Below, one piece after another: positions 22,908-34,458 of a stretch of 64,000 nucleotides of DNA (positions within the stretch are counted from its first letter, which is position 1; the number at the start of each line of letters is the position of its first letter). The translations under genes and the position numbers were made by a program. Source of the DNA: Beroe forskalii (lineage: Eukaryota; Ctenophora; Nuda; Beroida; Beroidae). Below the pieces are notes generated by a model. That model was not told the origin of the DNA. It did not search any database and saw nothing but the letters and a program-made list of their open reading frames with translations. The stretch spans positions 1-64,000 of the forward strand of contig WFMF01000446.1 of assembly GCA_011033025.1 (NCBI GenBank). Direction: 5' to 3'.

Positions 22908-24958
22908 ATGTCATTTAACACGGGAAGTTTTGTCGGTGAGTCAAAACTCTGAATTCTAATGTAACATGTACATATTATACAGCTCAGGATATGTTTAGAG
23001 TATATTATCATTTCTGTGTAGCGGAAAATGATGTCATCAAGAACTTTGTCAATTATCTGCTCTCTGTGCTTTTAATTCTTCACAAATATTATCACAATGG
23101 TGCATATAAATCATCCTAAAAGAGACTTATCGCTGTTCTACATTCTAGTGATAAGTGAAAATAATATAATAGTCTAGATTACTATCAGACTATTTCACCC
23201 CCCAGGCAAGCTGATAGAACTGAACCACAGTCAACAAAGCATCCAGACTCTGAGTGGTTGGGCAATCCACCACCGCCGTAATGCACAGCAGATTGTGGAC
23301 GTGTGGTTCCAACAACTTACCAAATGTAAGTGGTAGAATACAAGCAGGGTAAAGCAGTGAAATTCAAGGTATTTCTCATATTATCTTGGAACTCTAGCTT
23401 CAATAACAAAATCATACCTATTCCAATGAGAAATGTAAAGTAACTGTCACGTTTCAGCCCCCAAAGAGAGGAAGCTCCTCTTCATGTTCCTCAGTAACGA
23501 TATCATACAGAACAGCAAGAGAAAAGGAAACGAGTTTACTCAGGAGTTCTCCCGTGTCTTGCCTGATGCCCTGTCACATACTTACAAGTTAGTTAAACGG
23601 ATTGCCGGATTGGCACATAGGTATTTTACTTATGTTTCATATTGCAGTGATTACGAATCATGAAATTAAGTGGTTTTAGTTTAAAATTGTTTATTGACTT
23701 TTAACTGAAATGAATATGATAATTGTCGTCGAGAATTTTGTACCCAAGCCACTTGTCATTCATCAAATTCCTGAGTATTCCTGACTAAACTACACACCAA
23801 CAATGCGTCACATCGTCCAGGAGTGCAGTGGACGACATAAAGACAGTGAAACAGATAGACAGGATCCTTTCCATCTGGAAGGAAAGGGAGATATTCGGGA
23901 AGGATTTCATCGAGAAACTGCAATCCTACCGACCCAAGGCTCTGGGGGCAGAGTCACAGGACACAGATCCGGTGGACTCCTCTATCACTTCACCCACCAA
24001 GAAGAGAATCAGATCACCTTCAGACTCAGGTACAACGATTACTTTGTGTTGCTAACACTCACTACAAAGAATTTATTTTATAAGTTCGGTCTTGTTTACT
24101 GTGCAGTCAATTTCAGTTGTCACCGATCTGGCTATCCGCCAACAGCTTAAAATCAGATGAACAGAGAGTATTTTAACATTGGGATCTCTCATCTTGTCAT
24201 TATTAATTTTGTAATCAATCCTGCAGCATAATAAGATACTCATGAAATATTAACTATTTATGCAATGGAAGTGAACCTCGGCTTTTGCTGATACGTTCTA
24301 TTTCGAATCAGCACCGGACCCCGACACAGTAATCAGATCACTAATCAACTTGGAGCGAAGCAGTGCTCTCCAAGACAGCCGGATCAAGCAACAGTTCTCC
24401 ACCATTCCTAACGAGGTGTGGAATGTCCAGGCTGTAGAGAAGATAACTGACCGGAAGAGACTCGAATCTCTACTCAAGTCTGTGGACAGCAGCTATGATC
24501 TGATATCAGAACACCGCATTAAGTTACAGGTTGGACAAGTGCACGGTGTGTTGTTGTTATATTATCAATCTGTTTTAATGTGTTTCAGCTGTTAAATCAG
24601 CACAGAGACATGATCAGACAGAAACATGTGTTGATCGAATAACTGCAACTTTGTATAGTGTTTTGTTGATCAAAATCTATTAGTGGGCCATGTAGAATGT
24701 TAACATACGAACTTACCACCCCTAGAACATGCACAATCTAAAGTTTGTGAACCTCAATCAATAGCCTTTTACTTGTTATAACATATTGGTGCACCAACGC
24801 ACGGAAAAGCACACTTGAATTATTATCACGTTGAAAATAACGTTCTTCCCTTAATTCCTCAGAACGAGTTCCAGGAACGGAACAAGGTAGCTACCATGTT
24901 GAAGGAGTTTGTAATGCATCAGAAGGACCAGTTGAGGAATGTTGAGAGCAGACTCACG
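22908..24958 (+). CDS. RPRD1: RPRD1, copy 2, exons 1-6 (probably joined to the exon at 33742)
   Basis: Coding exons are 22908-22935, 23206-23325, 23458-23587, 23821-24029, 24312-24529 and 24863-24958, with the same lengths and phases as copy 1. The protein differs from copy 1 by very few residues (for example T to P before SDSG), while introns 2 and 3 differ strongly. With the last exon at 33742-33888 it makes a complete 315-residue protein, comparable to human RPRD1A (312) and RPRD1B (326). It carries an N-terminal CID domain and a C-terminal coiled coil that in the family mediates dimerisation. The final intron would be about 8.8 kb and contains two satellite-rich elements and an antisense receptor gene. 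Confidence 0.92.
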
Positions 24959-25510
24959 GTAACTTAAGATTTCACTAACCTTCATACATACTTTTATATT
25001 TGTCTCCTTGGAACACAATTAGATCAAAATGTGGACAATATTGACATATTTAAAAGTTGGGATAAAATTGATTCTAGAAAAATGTTATACCAGAGCTTTT
25101 GAAACCTTTAGATTCAAGCAGTTAGTCAACGGTCCACAAAAATTTGTCGACATTTCCCCCAATTTTGTTCCAAATCCGGCGAAAATCATATATTTAAAAC
25201 TGGCGCGCGGTTTTCAAAGTCTTTTTTACTGTCAAAAGGACCCATCACGACTGTATCAATTACGCGCAGTAGTGCTTTGATGATAAATCTAATATTATTC
25301 GATCATGCATGGCCCGGTAGAGTACTTTAAGCCCACCGCTGTCATTGTTCATATAATAATAGCTACAATGCAATGCCCGTATCAAGGCGTGAAAGCCAAT
25401 TCTTGATTCAGGAAACAAAAGTCTTTCATTGCGTATATATTTATCAATTTATCAACTTCAATATTGGAGCTGTAACCAGTATTTTAAAAGTGGAAGACTC
25501 GTCTTCTAAA

Positions 25511-26841
25511 ATTTAATCAGAAATAGGACGAGTAGAGTGGTTACGAACATCTTCAATTGTAACAATTAAAACGTCGTGTTCTTGTGATATTTCAATGAAT
25601 ATATCATTCATCATAGTCATACATTCTGAGAAGTTTATTGGTTAGAACATACAACTGACACACAACATATTCATATCACTAAAAGCTCTTATCTTAGCTA
25701 AATCTATAAATAATTGAATTAAATTAATTTATTGGAAAAATGCAATGCACTGAATATATCATACGATAATCTACTGTCTGCTATTATGTGAAATACAATA
25801 TACATTATACAATATACACAGCAATTGGCAATGTCAAGGCACGAGCACTGTACTCAGTACAGTGACGTAATGACATTATGACGTATAGTAGAGAGAGAGA
25901 GAGAGAGTTCCCGCTCAAACCCTATGCTTGTCAATACGTCACTGCATACCAACACTCTGTTGCTCAGTGACTCTGTGTCTTGACCTTGTCAATAGCTGGG
26001 GAGAATTCTGCCCTTGAAGGGCCTAGTGGAGGCTGAGTGGAGCCTAGTGGAGGCTAGTGGAGGTTGAGTGGAGCCTAGTGGAGCCTAGTGGAGGCTGAAT
26101 GGAGCCTAAATGGAGGCTAAAATCATGGCCCCTGGTGGAGATAATATGCTGGCCTCCACAAAATTAAATTACTGTCATGTTTTTACAAAAGAATACATTT
26201 TTTCACATTAGACCATAAATCTAGTATTCAGGCAACACTAGGCCTCCCACTAGAATCCACTCAGCCTCCACTGAGGCTTCACTCAGCCTCCCACTAGGCT
26301 CCTCAGCCCTTGAAGGGCAGGGTACACCACAGCTATTGACAGAGGTCAAGACACAGAGTCGCAGGCAACAGAGTGTTAATGGGAGGCTTATGGAGGCTAA
26401 TAAGCATCATAGGGAAATGTAGCGGTGGCCTCTCTGCCTCTCTAGCCTCCATGCGTCATTTTTTCACCGTGTACTGAGTCCAGTGCTCGTGCATGGACTA
26501 ATGGAATTGCTGTGTAATTTTGTCGTGTATATTGGTACCATTCACATAATAGCACGAGTAGAAGTGTCTCGTATGATATATTCAGTGTATTCACTTTCTG
26601 CCTTGATATTAATTTAATTCACTATTTATAGATTTCAGCTAAGATAAGAATGTTTAGTGATATATGAATATGTTTTGTTCATCCAATTTATGTTCTAAAC
26701 TGGCTTGCGAAACAATTTTCAGAATGTATGACTATGATGAATGAATATATTTCATCGTCAAATATCACAAAACACGACGTTTTAATTGTTACAATTGAAG
26801 ATGTTCGTAACCACTCTACTCGTCCTATTTCTGATTAAATT
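25511..26841. repeat. 1.33 kb foldback palindrome with GGAGGCT-repeat centre
   Basis: The left arm begins ATTTAATCAGAAATAGGACG and its reverse complement ends the right arm. The pairing continues with gaps for about 650 bases per side, through TTGACCTTGTCAATAGCTG and a CTGCCCTTGAAGGGC block, into GGAGGCTGAGTGGAGCC units around about 26130. A 13-base direct repeat CTCGTCTTCTAAA lies at 25498-25510 and 26868-26880. It may be a target duplication if a short unpaired tail belongs to the element. No coding capacity is seen. Confidence 0.8.
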
Positions 26842-27081
26842 GACGAAGAAATCCCTATTCTACACACCTCGTCTTCTAAAGAGTGACACTGGAAAATTGT
26901 CTCATCGCAAGCCATAATAAACACAAATTGGATGGAACAAAACATTTTCATTGCACACTTAAACATTAAACACAATAGCTGAAACCCAGCAAGATTACAT
27001 ACCATCCATATCAAGGCAGTGGCGGAATTAACAGAACATCTCATGAAATGAGGACACTTTTAATAATTAGTAATAAGTGGT

Positions 27082-29403
27082 GGCAAAATGGTACCACAGG
27101 AACACGACAAAAATTAGCCTCCATTAGCCTCCATTAGCCTCCATGGAGGCTGAGTGGAGCCTAAGTGAGGCTCATTTCAAAATTAGCCTCCACGGAGGCT
27201 AGTGGAGCATGAGGCTAATTTTTGAAAAATAGCCTCCACTATGGAGGCTATATTAGCCTCCACTAGCCTCCATTAGCCTCCACTAGCCTCCGCCACAGCC
27301 TCCATGGAGGCTAAATTTTGTTTAGCCTCCACTAGCCTCCACTTAAGAATTAGCCTCCATTAGCCTCCCACAATTTAAAAGTCATTTTGTGCGATAAAGC
27401 CTCCATATGGAGGCTAATGGAGGCTGAGTGGGCTTAAGTGGAGGCTGAGTGGAGCCTAAATCAAGCCTACAAAACACAAATTTCTTGCTGAAAATGGTGA
27501 TTTATGTGTACTAATGTGAAAACAATATATTGCTTCAAACTTTCAGACAGCTCCAACTGTCCTACACTCAGCCTCCACTAGGCTCCCTCAGCCTCACTAG
27601 GCTCCACTCAGCCTCCACTAGGCTCCACTCAGCTTCACTAGGCTCCACTCAGCCTCCACTAGGCTCCACTCAGCCTCCACTTAGCCTCCACTAGGCTCCA
27701 CTCAGCCTCCACTAGGCTCACTGGCCACCACTAGGGCTCCACTAGGCTCCACTAGCCTCCACTAGGATCCAATAAACCACTAGGATCCATTCAGCCTCCA
27801 CTAGGCTCCACTCCAGCCTCCACTAGGCTCCACTCAGCCTCCACTAGCCTCCACTTAGCCTCCACTAGGCTCCACTCAGCCTCCACTAGGTCCACTCCAG
27901 GCCCCACTAGCCTCCACTCAGCCTCCACTAGGCTCCACTGGCCACCACTAGGCTCCACTAGCCTCCACTAGGATCCAATAGGCTCCACTAGCCTCTGAGC
28001 TCCATTCAGCCTCCACTAGGCTCCCTTAGCCTCCACTGGGCTCCACTCAGCCTCCACTAGCCTCACTGGGCTCCACTCAGCCTCCACTAGGCTCCATTCC
28101 TTCTCACTAGGCTCACTCAGCCTCCACTAGGCTCCACTCAGCCTCCACTAGGCTCCGCCCAGCTCCACTAGCCTAGTGGAGGCTAGTGGAGCCTAGTGGA
28201 GCCTAGTGGAGGCTGAGTGGAGCCTAGTGGAGGAAGCTGAGTGGAGGCTAATGGAGGCTGAGGGAGGCTGCGTGGAGGCTAGTGGAGGCTGAATGGAGCC
28301 TAGGGAGGCTGAGGGAGCCTAGTGGAGGGCTGAGGGAGCCTAGTGGAGCTGAGTGAAGCCTAGTGGAGGCTGAGTGAATTCTAGTGGAGGCCTTTGTGTT
28401 GCCTAATACTAGACTTTGGTCTATGTTGCAAAATGTACTCTTTTTGTAAAAACATGACAGTAATTTAATTTTGTGGAGGCTAGCATATTATCTGTGTTTT
28501 TTCATGATTTTAGCCTCCATTTAGGCTCCATTCAGCCTCCACTAGGCTCCACTTAGCCTCCACTAGGCTCCACTCAACCTCCACTAGCCTCCACTAGGCT
28601 CCACTCAGCCTCCACTAGGCTCCTCAGCCTCCACTAGGCTCCTCAGCCTCCACTAGGCTCCACTCAGCTCCACTAGCCTAGTGGGCTAGTGGAGCCTAGT
28701 GGCTTCTAGTGGAGGCTGAGTGGAGCCTAGTGGAGGCTGAGTGGAGGCTAATGGAGGCTGAGTGGAGGCTGCGTGGAGGCTAGTGGAGGCTGAATGGAGC
28801 CTAGTGGAGGCTGAGTGGAGCCTAGTGGAGGCTGAGTGGAGCCTAGTGGAGGCTGAGTGAAGCCTAGTGGAGGCTGAGTGGATTCTAGTGGAGGCCTAGT
28901 GTTGCCTAATACTAGACTTTGGTCTATGTTGCAAAATGTACTCTTTTTGTAAAAACATGACAGTAATTTAATTTTGTGGAGGCTAGCATATTATCTGTGT
29001 TTTTTCATGATTTTAGCCTCCATTTGGAGGCTATAGCCTTCACTAGCACTGTAAGAATAGCTTACATAGAATCCAAAAATGCTAAATTTCAGTTTCCGTG
29101 GAGGCTAATGGAGGCTAAATCTTGAGTGGAGGCTAGTGGAGGCTAAACCAAAAATTTAGCCTCCATGGAGGCTGAGTGGAGGCTGAGTGGAGGCTGAGTG
29201 GAGCCTAGTAGAGGCTAGTGGAGGCTAATATAGCCTCCATAGTGGAGGCTATTTTTCGAAAATTAGCCTCATGCCTCCACTAGCCTCCGTGGAGGCTAAT
29301 TTTTGAAATTAGCCTCCACTTAGCCTCCACTCAGGCTCCACTCAGCCTCCATGGAGGCTAATGGAGGCTAATTTTTGTCGTGTTCCTGTGGTACCATTTT
29401 GCC
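27082..29403. mobile_element. 2.3 kb transposon made of GGAGGCT minisatellite, with 8-bp TSD
   Basis: The octamer TAAGTGGT lies at 27074-27081 and 29404-29411. The termini GGCAAAATGGTACCACAGGA are perfect inverted repeats that run on through CACGACAAAAATTAGCCTCC, about 50 bases. The interior is almost wholly alternating blocks of CCTCCACTAGGCTCCACTCAG and its reverse complement. Two direct copies (28390-28520 and 28890-29020) of a non-repetitive block contain GTAAAAACATGACAGTAATT. An 8-bp duplication is typical of hAT and a few other superfamilies. The terminal repeat itself contains the repeat unit, so the core probably grew out of the TIR. Confidence 0.88.
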
Positions 29404-29411
29404 TAAGTGGT

Positions 29412-30002
29412 TACTGGACCAGCATTAAAGTTTCAATGCACAAAACGTAAAACTTCAAATTGTTCATGAGTTTAATATACTGCTGAATGCTTAGTTCAGA
29501 AGCTTTCAAAAGTCATATGACGATCTTCGTCCGCCTAAATCATGTCTACTGTCCTGTGAATATTGCAAAGTTATGTTTAGATGCGATGAACCTTACTTTC
29601 TCATTATCTGATCTGAAGCAGTAATTGATTGTTACTCGGCAGTTGAATGTCAAATAGCATTACCGATCATCTGGCAGCCAGATGAAACTCAGACTGCCCA
29701 ACGTCTTGCGCGCATACGAAACCCTGGGTGTTTCAAGTAGTGGTTTTTTGTTATTGAGTGCTACATGTGTGTGGTATTTTATTACTTCAGTAGCAATGGG
29801 GCTACTTTGTACTATGAACACATGCCTTGATTGGCATCTCAATGTGCTTGTGGCTTGTTTTTGAATTTTATGGATTTATTATATTTTATTTATTTCGGCA
29901 CATTGCCAGCCCCACCGTGGGTTTTCAAACAAAAAAAATGATTTAGCACATCAAACACATCAAACATCGATATGTTGGTGGTGTGTTAGATATACGTTGT
30001 CT
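29412..30002. other. Spacer within the last RPRD1 intron, no gene seen
   Basis: Ordinary intron sequence. Short open frames on both strands near 29660-29864 overlap each other and carry no recognised motif. Confidence 0.5.
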
Positions 30003-30165
30003 AGAACTAGTTTTTAGCCTTTTGCTTAGAGTATACCCCATTATACCTCTTTATAGTCCAGAACTAGTTCTCTGCCTTCTGCTTAGGGTATACCCCAGTG
30101 TACCTCTGTGTATTCCAGAACTAGTTCTCAGCCTTATGCTCGGAGTATATATCAGTGGCAAAGAC
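30003..30165. repeat. Three tandem units of about 57 bases
   Basis: Units start near 30005, 30062 and 30118 and share GAACTAGTT, a CAGCCTT-like block and GTATACCCC. The reading frame through them is an artefact of the repeat. Confidence 0.75.
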
Positions 30166-30294
30166 CACTCAATTGTTCCACACTCTCCAATTTTCTTTGT
30201 ACAAGGCGCCATAAGACCACCTGTCGGGCTAAAGTATCTTTATCTTGTTATTTGAGTCTGCTTGCAGACCAGGATAGTCGAGTTCGAAAGGAAA

Positions 30295-32617
30295 TCACTT
30301 AGCTTCCCCACTCTCTTTTGCTTTAGGGTTATTGATGACGAGGTCTGGTAAGGTTTGTAGCTCTAATGTTTCTTCGGTGTTCTTACGGTTCGCATGTTTT
30401 CTCCGAAATGCGTTTCGAGGGTTAATTCTCCGCATGCATTTCCTTACCACGGCCGATAACCACTTTCTCAGGACTTTGTCAAAACCACTATAGAAAAGAG
30501 GGTTGAGCAAACTATTGATCGGCACTACAATCAGAGCAAATATTTCAAAGGTAATGCTTGGAAGGGAATCATTGCCAAAGTAAACAATAGTTGTGGTGAC
30601 GAGTGATACCCAGGATGCCAACTGTGACCCAATTATCAGGCACACTTTGATGATCAGACCCTTGGCTTCAGCCTGTGGAGACTTGACCTGTTGAACTATG
30701 ATGGCGATGTAGGATGCGATGACCAAACTCAGTATCATGCCCACTGAAATACAATAGACGTACTTGTATACTTGGTAAGATTCTTGATTCTTGAAAACAT
30801 TCTGAATGCACAGTGGGGTTGTACCGTAGTACCCTATCTTTGTATAGTCGAAAATGCTTGGATTGGATGTAATTGATCGAAGCTGATCAAGCATATCCAA
30901 AACACTATCTGTGCTTTCTTCAGGTTTGTACGCATCATAGATCAAACGCACGTGTTCTCTGTCAAAGCTTTTGATGAACGGGTTTTCAAATGTGTTATCA
31001 AGACGAATCTCAGAGACAAACACGTCCTGCAGGAATCTGATTCTTATCGCTGGAATGACCGAGTGAATAAGATTAAGGAAGGTAATGCAGAGAGATGTGA
31101 CTATTACAGCCCGATGAGATATATCGACAAAGACAAAGGTGCACTGGATTCCTCGGATGAAACTCATCAGAGAGACCATGAGGAGGGAGCCATGGGAGGA
31201 GAAGGAGAAGAGAATGCCCAGCAAGTCACAAGGAATGCTGCTTCCTCCACTGGTAAAGGATTTGGCAGTAGTCTCCATTGAAACGCAGGATGAAGTTGCT
31301 AACGGCTATTAGGCAAAGGTAGAGGCCCATCAAGAGATCATAGAATGCGATTGTAATGCACAGGAATGTGTCTATCATCATACTTTTAGAATTATTGTCA
31401 TTTCTAGAAGTAGAAACCTTCTTCACTGCTTTGTATCCAGTCACCACGTTCAGTATGACTACTGCTATACCAGCCAATAGGGATGCCAAGGCCATTGAAA
31501 ATGATTTCATCTTTGACTGTGAAGATGTAAGTATCCCAAAGTTGCAGTCCTCACATTCATCACGACCATTTGGGCAGTGTTTGATGTGGTCGCACCTCAA
31601 TCTCTCCTCAATCCAAACCGAAGCCGGATTATCCGGAGAACAATAAAACCTTCCCGGGCAACCTAACTCATCAAAATTGTTCTTACAATCATTAATTCCA
31701 TCGCATATATGCCTCGCATCGAGCTTCTTGTAATTTAGCTTTTCATTTTCGCCATTGCAAAAGAAATATGCTTTTTCTACAAAATTTTGGCAAAACTTTT
31801 GCCACTCGAACTTTCCAAAGTATGCGAGGCAATCCTGTTCGCAAAACTCTCTTATTTCTGTTGTATTGAGATCCATTAAAAGATAGTTTTCCCTGAAACA
31901 TTGTGCGATTGGATTTTCAATGTAATGTTTGCTTTTTTGATCAAAATCTTTGATGGCAGAGCAATTAACATGGGGCTCAGTTTTACAACGAGATCTTTTC
32001 CTACCATATAAACAAAAGTCAAGTGGTGAGGTGCATCCCATCGTATCATTTCCACAAACAACCCTTACGTTTCCTTGACACAGACACTCGTCACTCGAGT
32101 CATAGCAGTCCTCATTACCGTCACAGACGTTTTGAAATGAAATACATCCCGGTTGCTCGAGGCAGTAAAACACGTCACTCGCCTGAGTCTCTCCTTCACA
32201 CTCGCACTCGTCCGTGAGACACATTGAATAACCATCACACTTACGGTACCGAGGAATAAAGCAGCTCCAGTCTTTGGCTCGCAATACCTTGAACTTCCAA
32301 TCGAGACGGATCACCGATCCAGTGATATCCAAATGGAATGGGCATTGGAAGCCTAGCTCCGGTTTGAATTCCGGAAGGTTTCTATCATCCTGTGCATCAT
32401 CATACCAAATAACTTTGGGTTTGTTAAAGCGGCTGAAGTATAAGGGGGTATAATAGAACAACCCATCCGATGAGCATGATAGATACTGATTTGGATATTG
32501 AAATGACTCCATGAAGCTACTTGAAATAACACGCAACGTGTCTATCTGTGCATGACAGTGTATTGGGTGACAGACCCAGAACAGCATAAATGCAATGGGC
32601 AATGCCATTGCTTGCAC
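30295..32617 (-). CDS. LDL-receptor class A module G-protein-coupled receptor (GRL101-like), one frameshift
   Basis: It is an intronless gene read from 32617 down. A signal peptide (residues 1-24) leads a long extracellular part with LDLa modules at about 110-185 (CDGNEDCYDSSDECLC), 295-320 (CDGINDCKNNFDELGC) and 325-360 (RLRCDHIKHCPNGRDECEDC). TM1 and TM2 follow (SFSMALASLLAGIAVVI; FLCITIAFYDLLMGLYLC). The frame changes near 31250: one extra A in AGGAAGCAGC would explain it. TM3-TM7 then continue to 30295, including LLGILFSFSSHGSLLMVSLMS, a TM7 NPLFY variant of NPxxY, and MSFIRG in place of DRY. The family is the rhodopsin-type LDLa receptors of snail GRL101, cnidarian and placozoan type; ligand unknown. 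It lies antisense inside the last RPRD1 intron. It is either a sequencing slip or a recent pseudogene. Confidence 0.85.
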
Positions 32618-33152
32618 TACGGTCTACAAGGATGTAACAGTCTTCAAACACAGCCGAAAAACACCTAACTATTTCTGTTTCTGACGCTCAGTTGAATCAA
32701 ATAACTATTGGCTATTATTGCCCTGAGTTCTTTCTCACGTTCACAATGTGAGTCAATGTGGTCAAAGTCCATTAATCCTAACAATTAATATTATAACATA
32801 TGAATTGTTTAATTGTTCTCTTTCGAGAGTTTGAGCACCATGAACTTGAGAATAATCAATTCGTCAAAAGCGTTGTGAGAGGCATCGAGAACTAAAGTAA
32901 GCCCAAAGTAAGTAGCAGTATTAATATTAATATGCCCACACGGGAAATCTCGTCAGTAAGATGTCGTCATTATCACTGCACAATGCAGTAAGTCGGCGAC
33001 GTTGAACCGCCCATTTTTGCACCAGAAATGAGAAAAGTAACATTTTTGGGGGGCGAATGAGACTCATTGATGATAAGAAAAACGAAACAATGGAGACATT
33101 ATATTTCGCTGTAATAATTAATATGAAATTACCGTAGTTGCGTTGTTTTGAC
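32618..33152. other. Receptor upstream region, no gene seen
   Basis: Intron DNA of RPRD1 that must also hold the receptor promoter. No clear TATA box or other site could be supported. Confidence 0.45.
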
Positions 33153-33397
33153 CAGGCCTGTAGCCAGGATTTTTTCCGGGTAGGGCCCTTCACATTGAGC
33201 AAGCTACAGCAGGGGTTTGGGCCCGGCCCCCGGATTTTTTGTTGTTGAAAAATTGGGTGTTCCAGAATGTTTTTGGGGTCGAAATCAAGTTTATCATTAC
33301 GGCATTTTTTCAAATAAGAGAAAATTTTGGGAGGTTACCATTGGGAGGTTCTGAGGGGGGCCGCAGCCCCCACGGCCTCCCCCTGGCTAAGGGCCTG
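33153..33397. mobile_element. hAT-type MITE, 8-bp TSD
   Basis: GTTTTGAC is duplicated at 33145-33152 and 33398-33405. The ends are CAGGCCTGTAGCCAGG and CCTGGCTAAGGGCCTG, imperfect inverted repeats with CAG termini as in hAT elements. The interior has no coding potential. It lies in the last RPRD1 intron. Confidence 0.85.
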
Positions 33398-33741
33398 GTT
33401 TTGACTAAGGTAAAATGTGTGACTTACATTGCGTACGGGCCCAATCACCTTTTTGTTTTACAAAAAGGCACTGAGGTAAAGTTGGAAATTGAGGTTAAGT
33501 TGAGAGTGCTCCGAAAATTTGTGCCATGTCCATACTACAATACATCTTAAGGAGTAACCATGCCGTACACGAGCGCGCGTCATGAATCATGACTTCGGTC
33601 CGTCCGTCGTCGTTTTGATTCATGAGCCTTTCTGTTGTCGACCAGAGTCATGGGCATTGGAAATATCAATTTAGCAACCCTCGGCAAACACAACATTACA
33701 ATTTCTGACAGTATGAACTATTGATTGGCACCTTTTTTCAG

Positions 33742-33888
33742 GAATACCAAGGAAAACTGCAGAAAGTCCAAGCAGTTCGCGCGCAGCTGCAATCACACCT
33801 TAACAGTTTACCTGACCTGTCCACTGTGACGACAGCCCTCGAGCCTTTACCCGAACCGGGATCCCTCTTCGGAGGCACTGATGACTGA
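33742..33888 (+). CDS. RPRD1: RPRD1 last coding exon
   Basis: It is preceded by a pyrimidine-rich acceptor (CCTTTTTTCAG). It opens in phase 0 with EYQGKLQKVQAVRAQLQSHL and continues LNSLPDLS to a C-terminal GSLFGGTDD stop. This corresponds to the RPRD1 C-terminus (KLARVTQVRKELKSHIQSLPDLS... LFSTD in the human protein). The coiled-coil register continues from exon 6. Only one such exon exists for the two upstream RPRD1 copies. Confidence 0.93.
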   Translation, partial: EYQGKLQKVQAVRAQLQSHLNSLPDLSTVTTALEPLPEPGSLFGGTDD

Positions 33889-34299
33889 CGATTCTCTGTG
33901 TGTGTTTGCGTGATGTACTGTCAATCTTAGCTTGAATTATACGGTCAAGTATCGACTTAATTGGTCAAAGCTCTGATATTTTGCCTCACTGACGCCAGCT
34001 GCTATTTGATATTGTTTTATTGACACCAGTCGCAACTCTACCGACCTTTATTTATTCCACCGAATACTGGATGCCATTATGCCCATTATCTCTGGAATTA
34101 TGAGTTACATCAATCTGGAACTGCCGCCACTTATATGTCTGAGAAGATGCATCCTTTTGACATGGCAAGTATACATTCGTGACGCTCGTGTACGCAGAGG
34201 GCTCAATTAACGGAGGGCTCGAAAAAGACATGGGATGTTTACCCGAAAAATGCCTTTCATAACCTTCCAGGTCACTTATTAAGACGAAAATAGGACTTA
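33889..34299. other. RPRD1 3' UTR and downstream spacer
   Basis: No gene is seen and no unambiguous polyadenylation signal was found close to the stop. The first AATAAA downstream is at about 34534, inside or after the next MITE region. Confidence 0.45.
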
Positions 34300-34455
34300 G
34301 GTGGTTTCATCGTTCCGCGCCGATCGAATGGACTAATCAAATTAAAAACGCGCACAATACACGATGACGTCCGCGCAAAACAGCAAGCGCCAGCTGAATT
34401 GTGAGCGTTTTTCATTTGTCAGTTTATTCGATCGACGCGGAACGATGTAGGTGCC
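34300..34455. mobile_element. PIF/Harbinger-like MITE, TTA TSD
   Basis: TTA lies at 34297-34299 and 34456-34458. The inverted termini are GGTGGTTTCATCGTTCCGCG and the complement of ATCGTTCCGCGTCGATCGAA. The TTA target fits the TWA preference of PIF/Harbinger, and the termini resemble the 9357-9589 element. Confidence 0.82.
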
Positions 34456-34458
34456 TTA

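Larger units (their letters stand above)
18710..25480 (+). repeat. Large duplication, copy 2
   Basis: It is the direct repeat of 7359-18155 and contains a broken CNOT11 and intact RPRD1 exons 1-6. It lacks the three insertions of copy 1 and carries one of its own at 20555-21104. Confidence 0.85.

Noticed and set aside
30295-31278. A separate 327-residue membrane protein
   Set aside because: It contains only TM3-TM7 of the receptor whose signal peptide, LDLa modules and TM1-TM2 lie just upstream in another frame.
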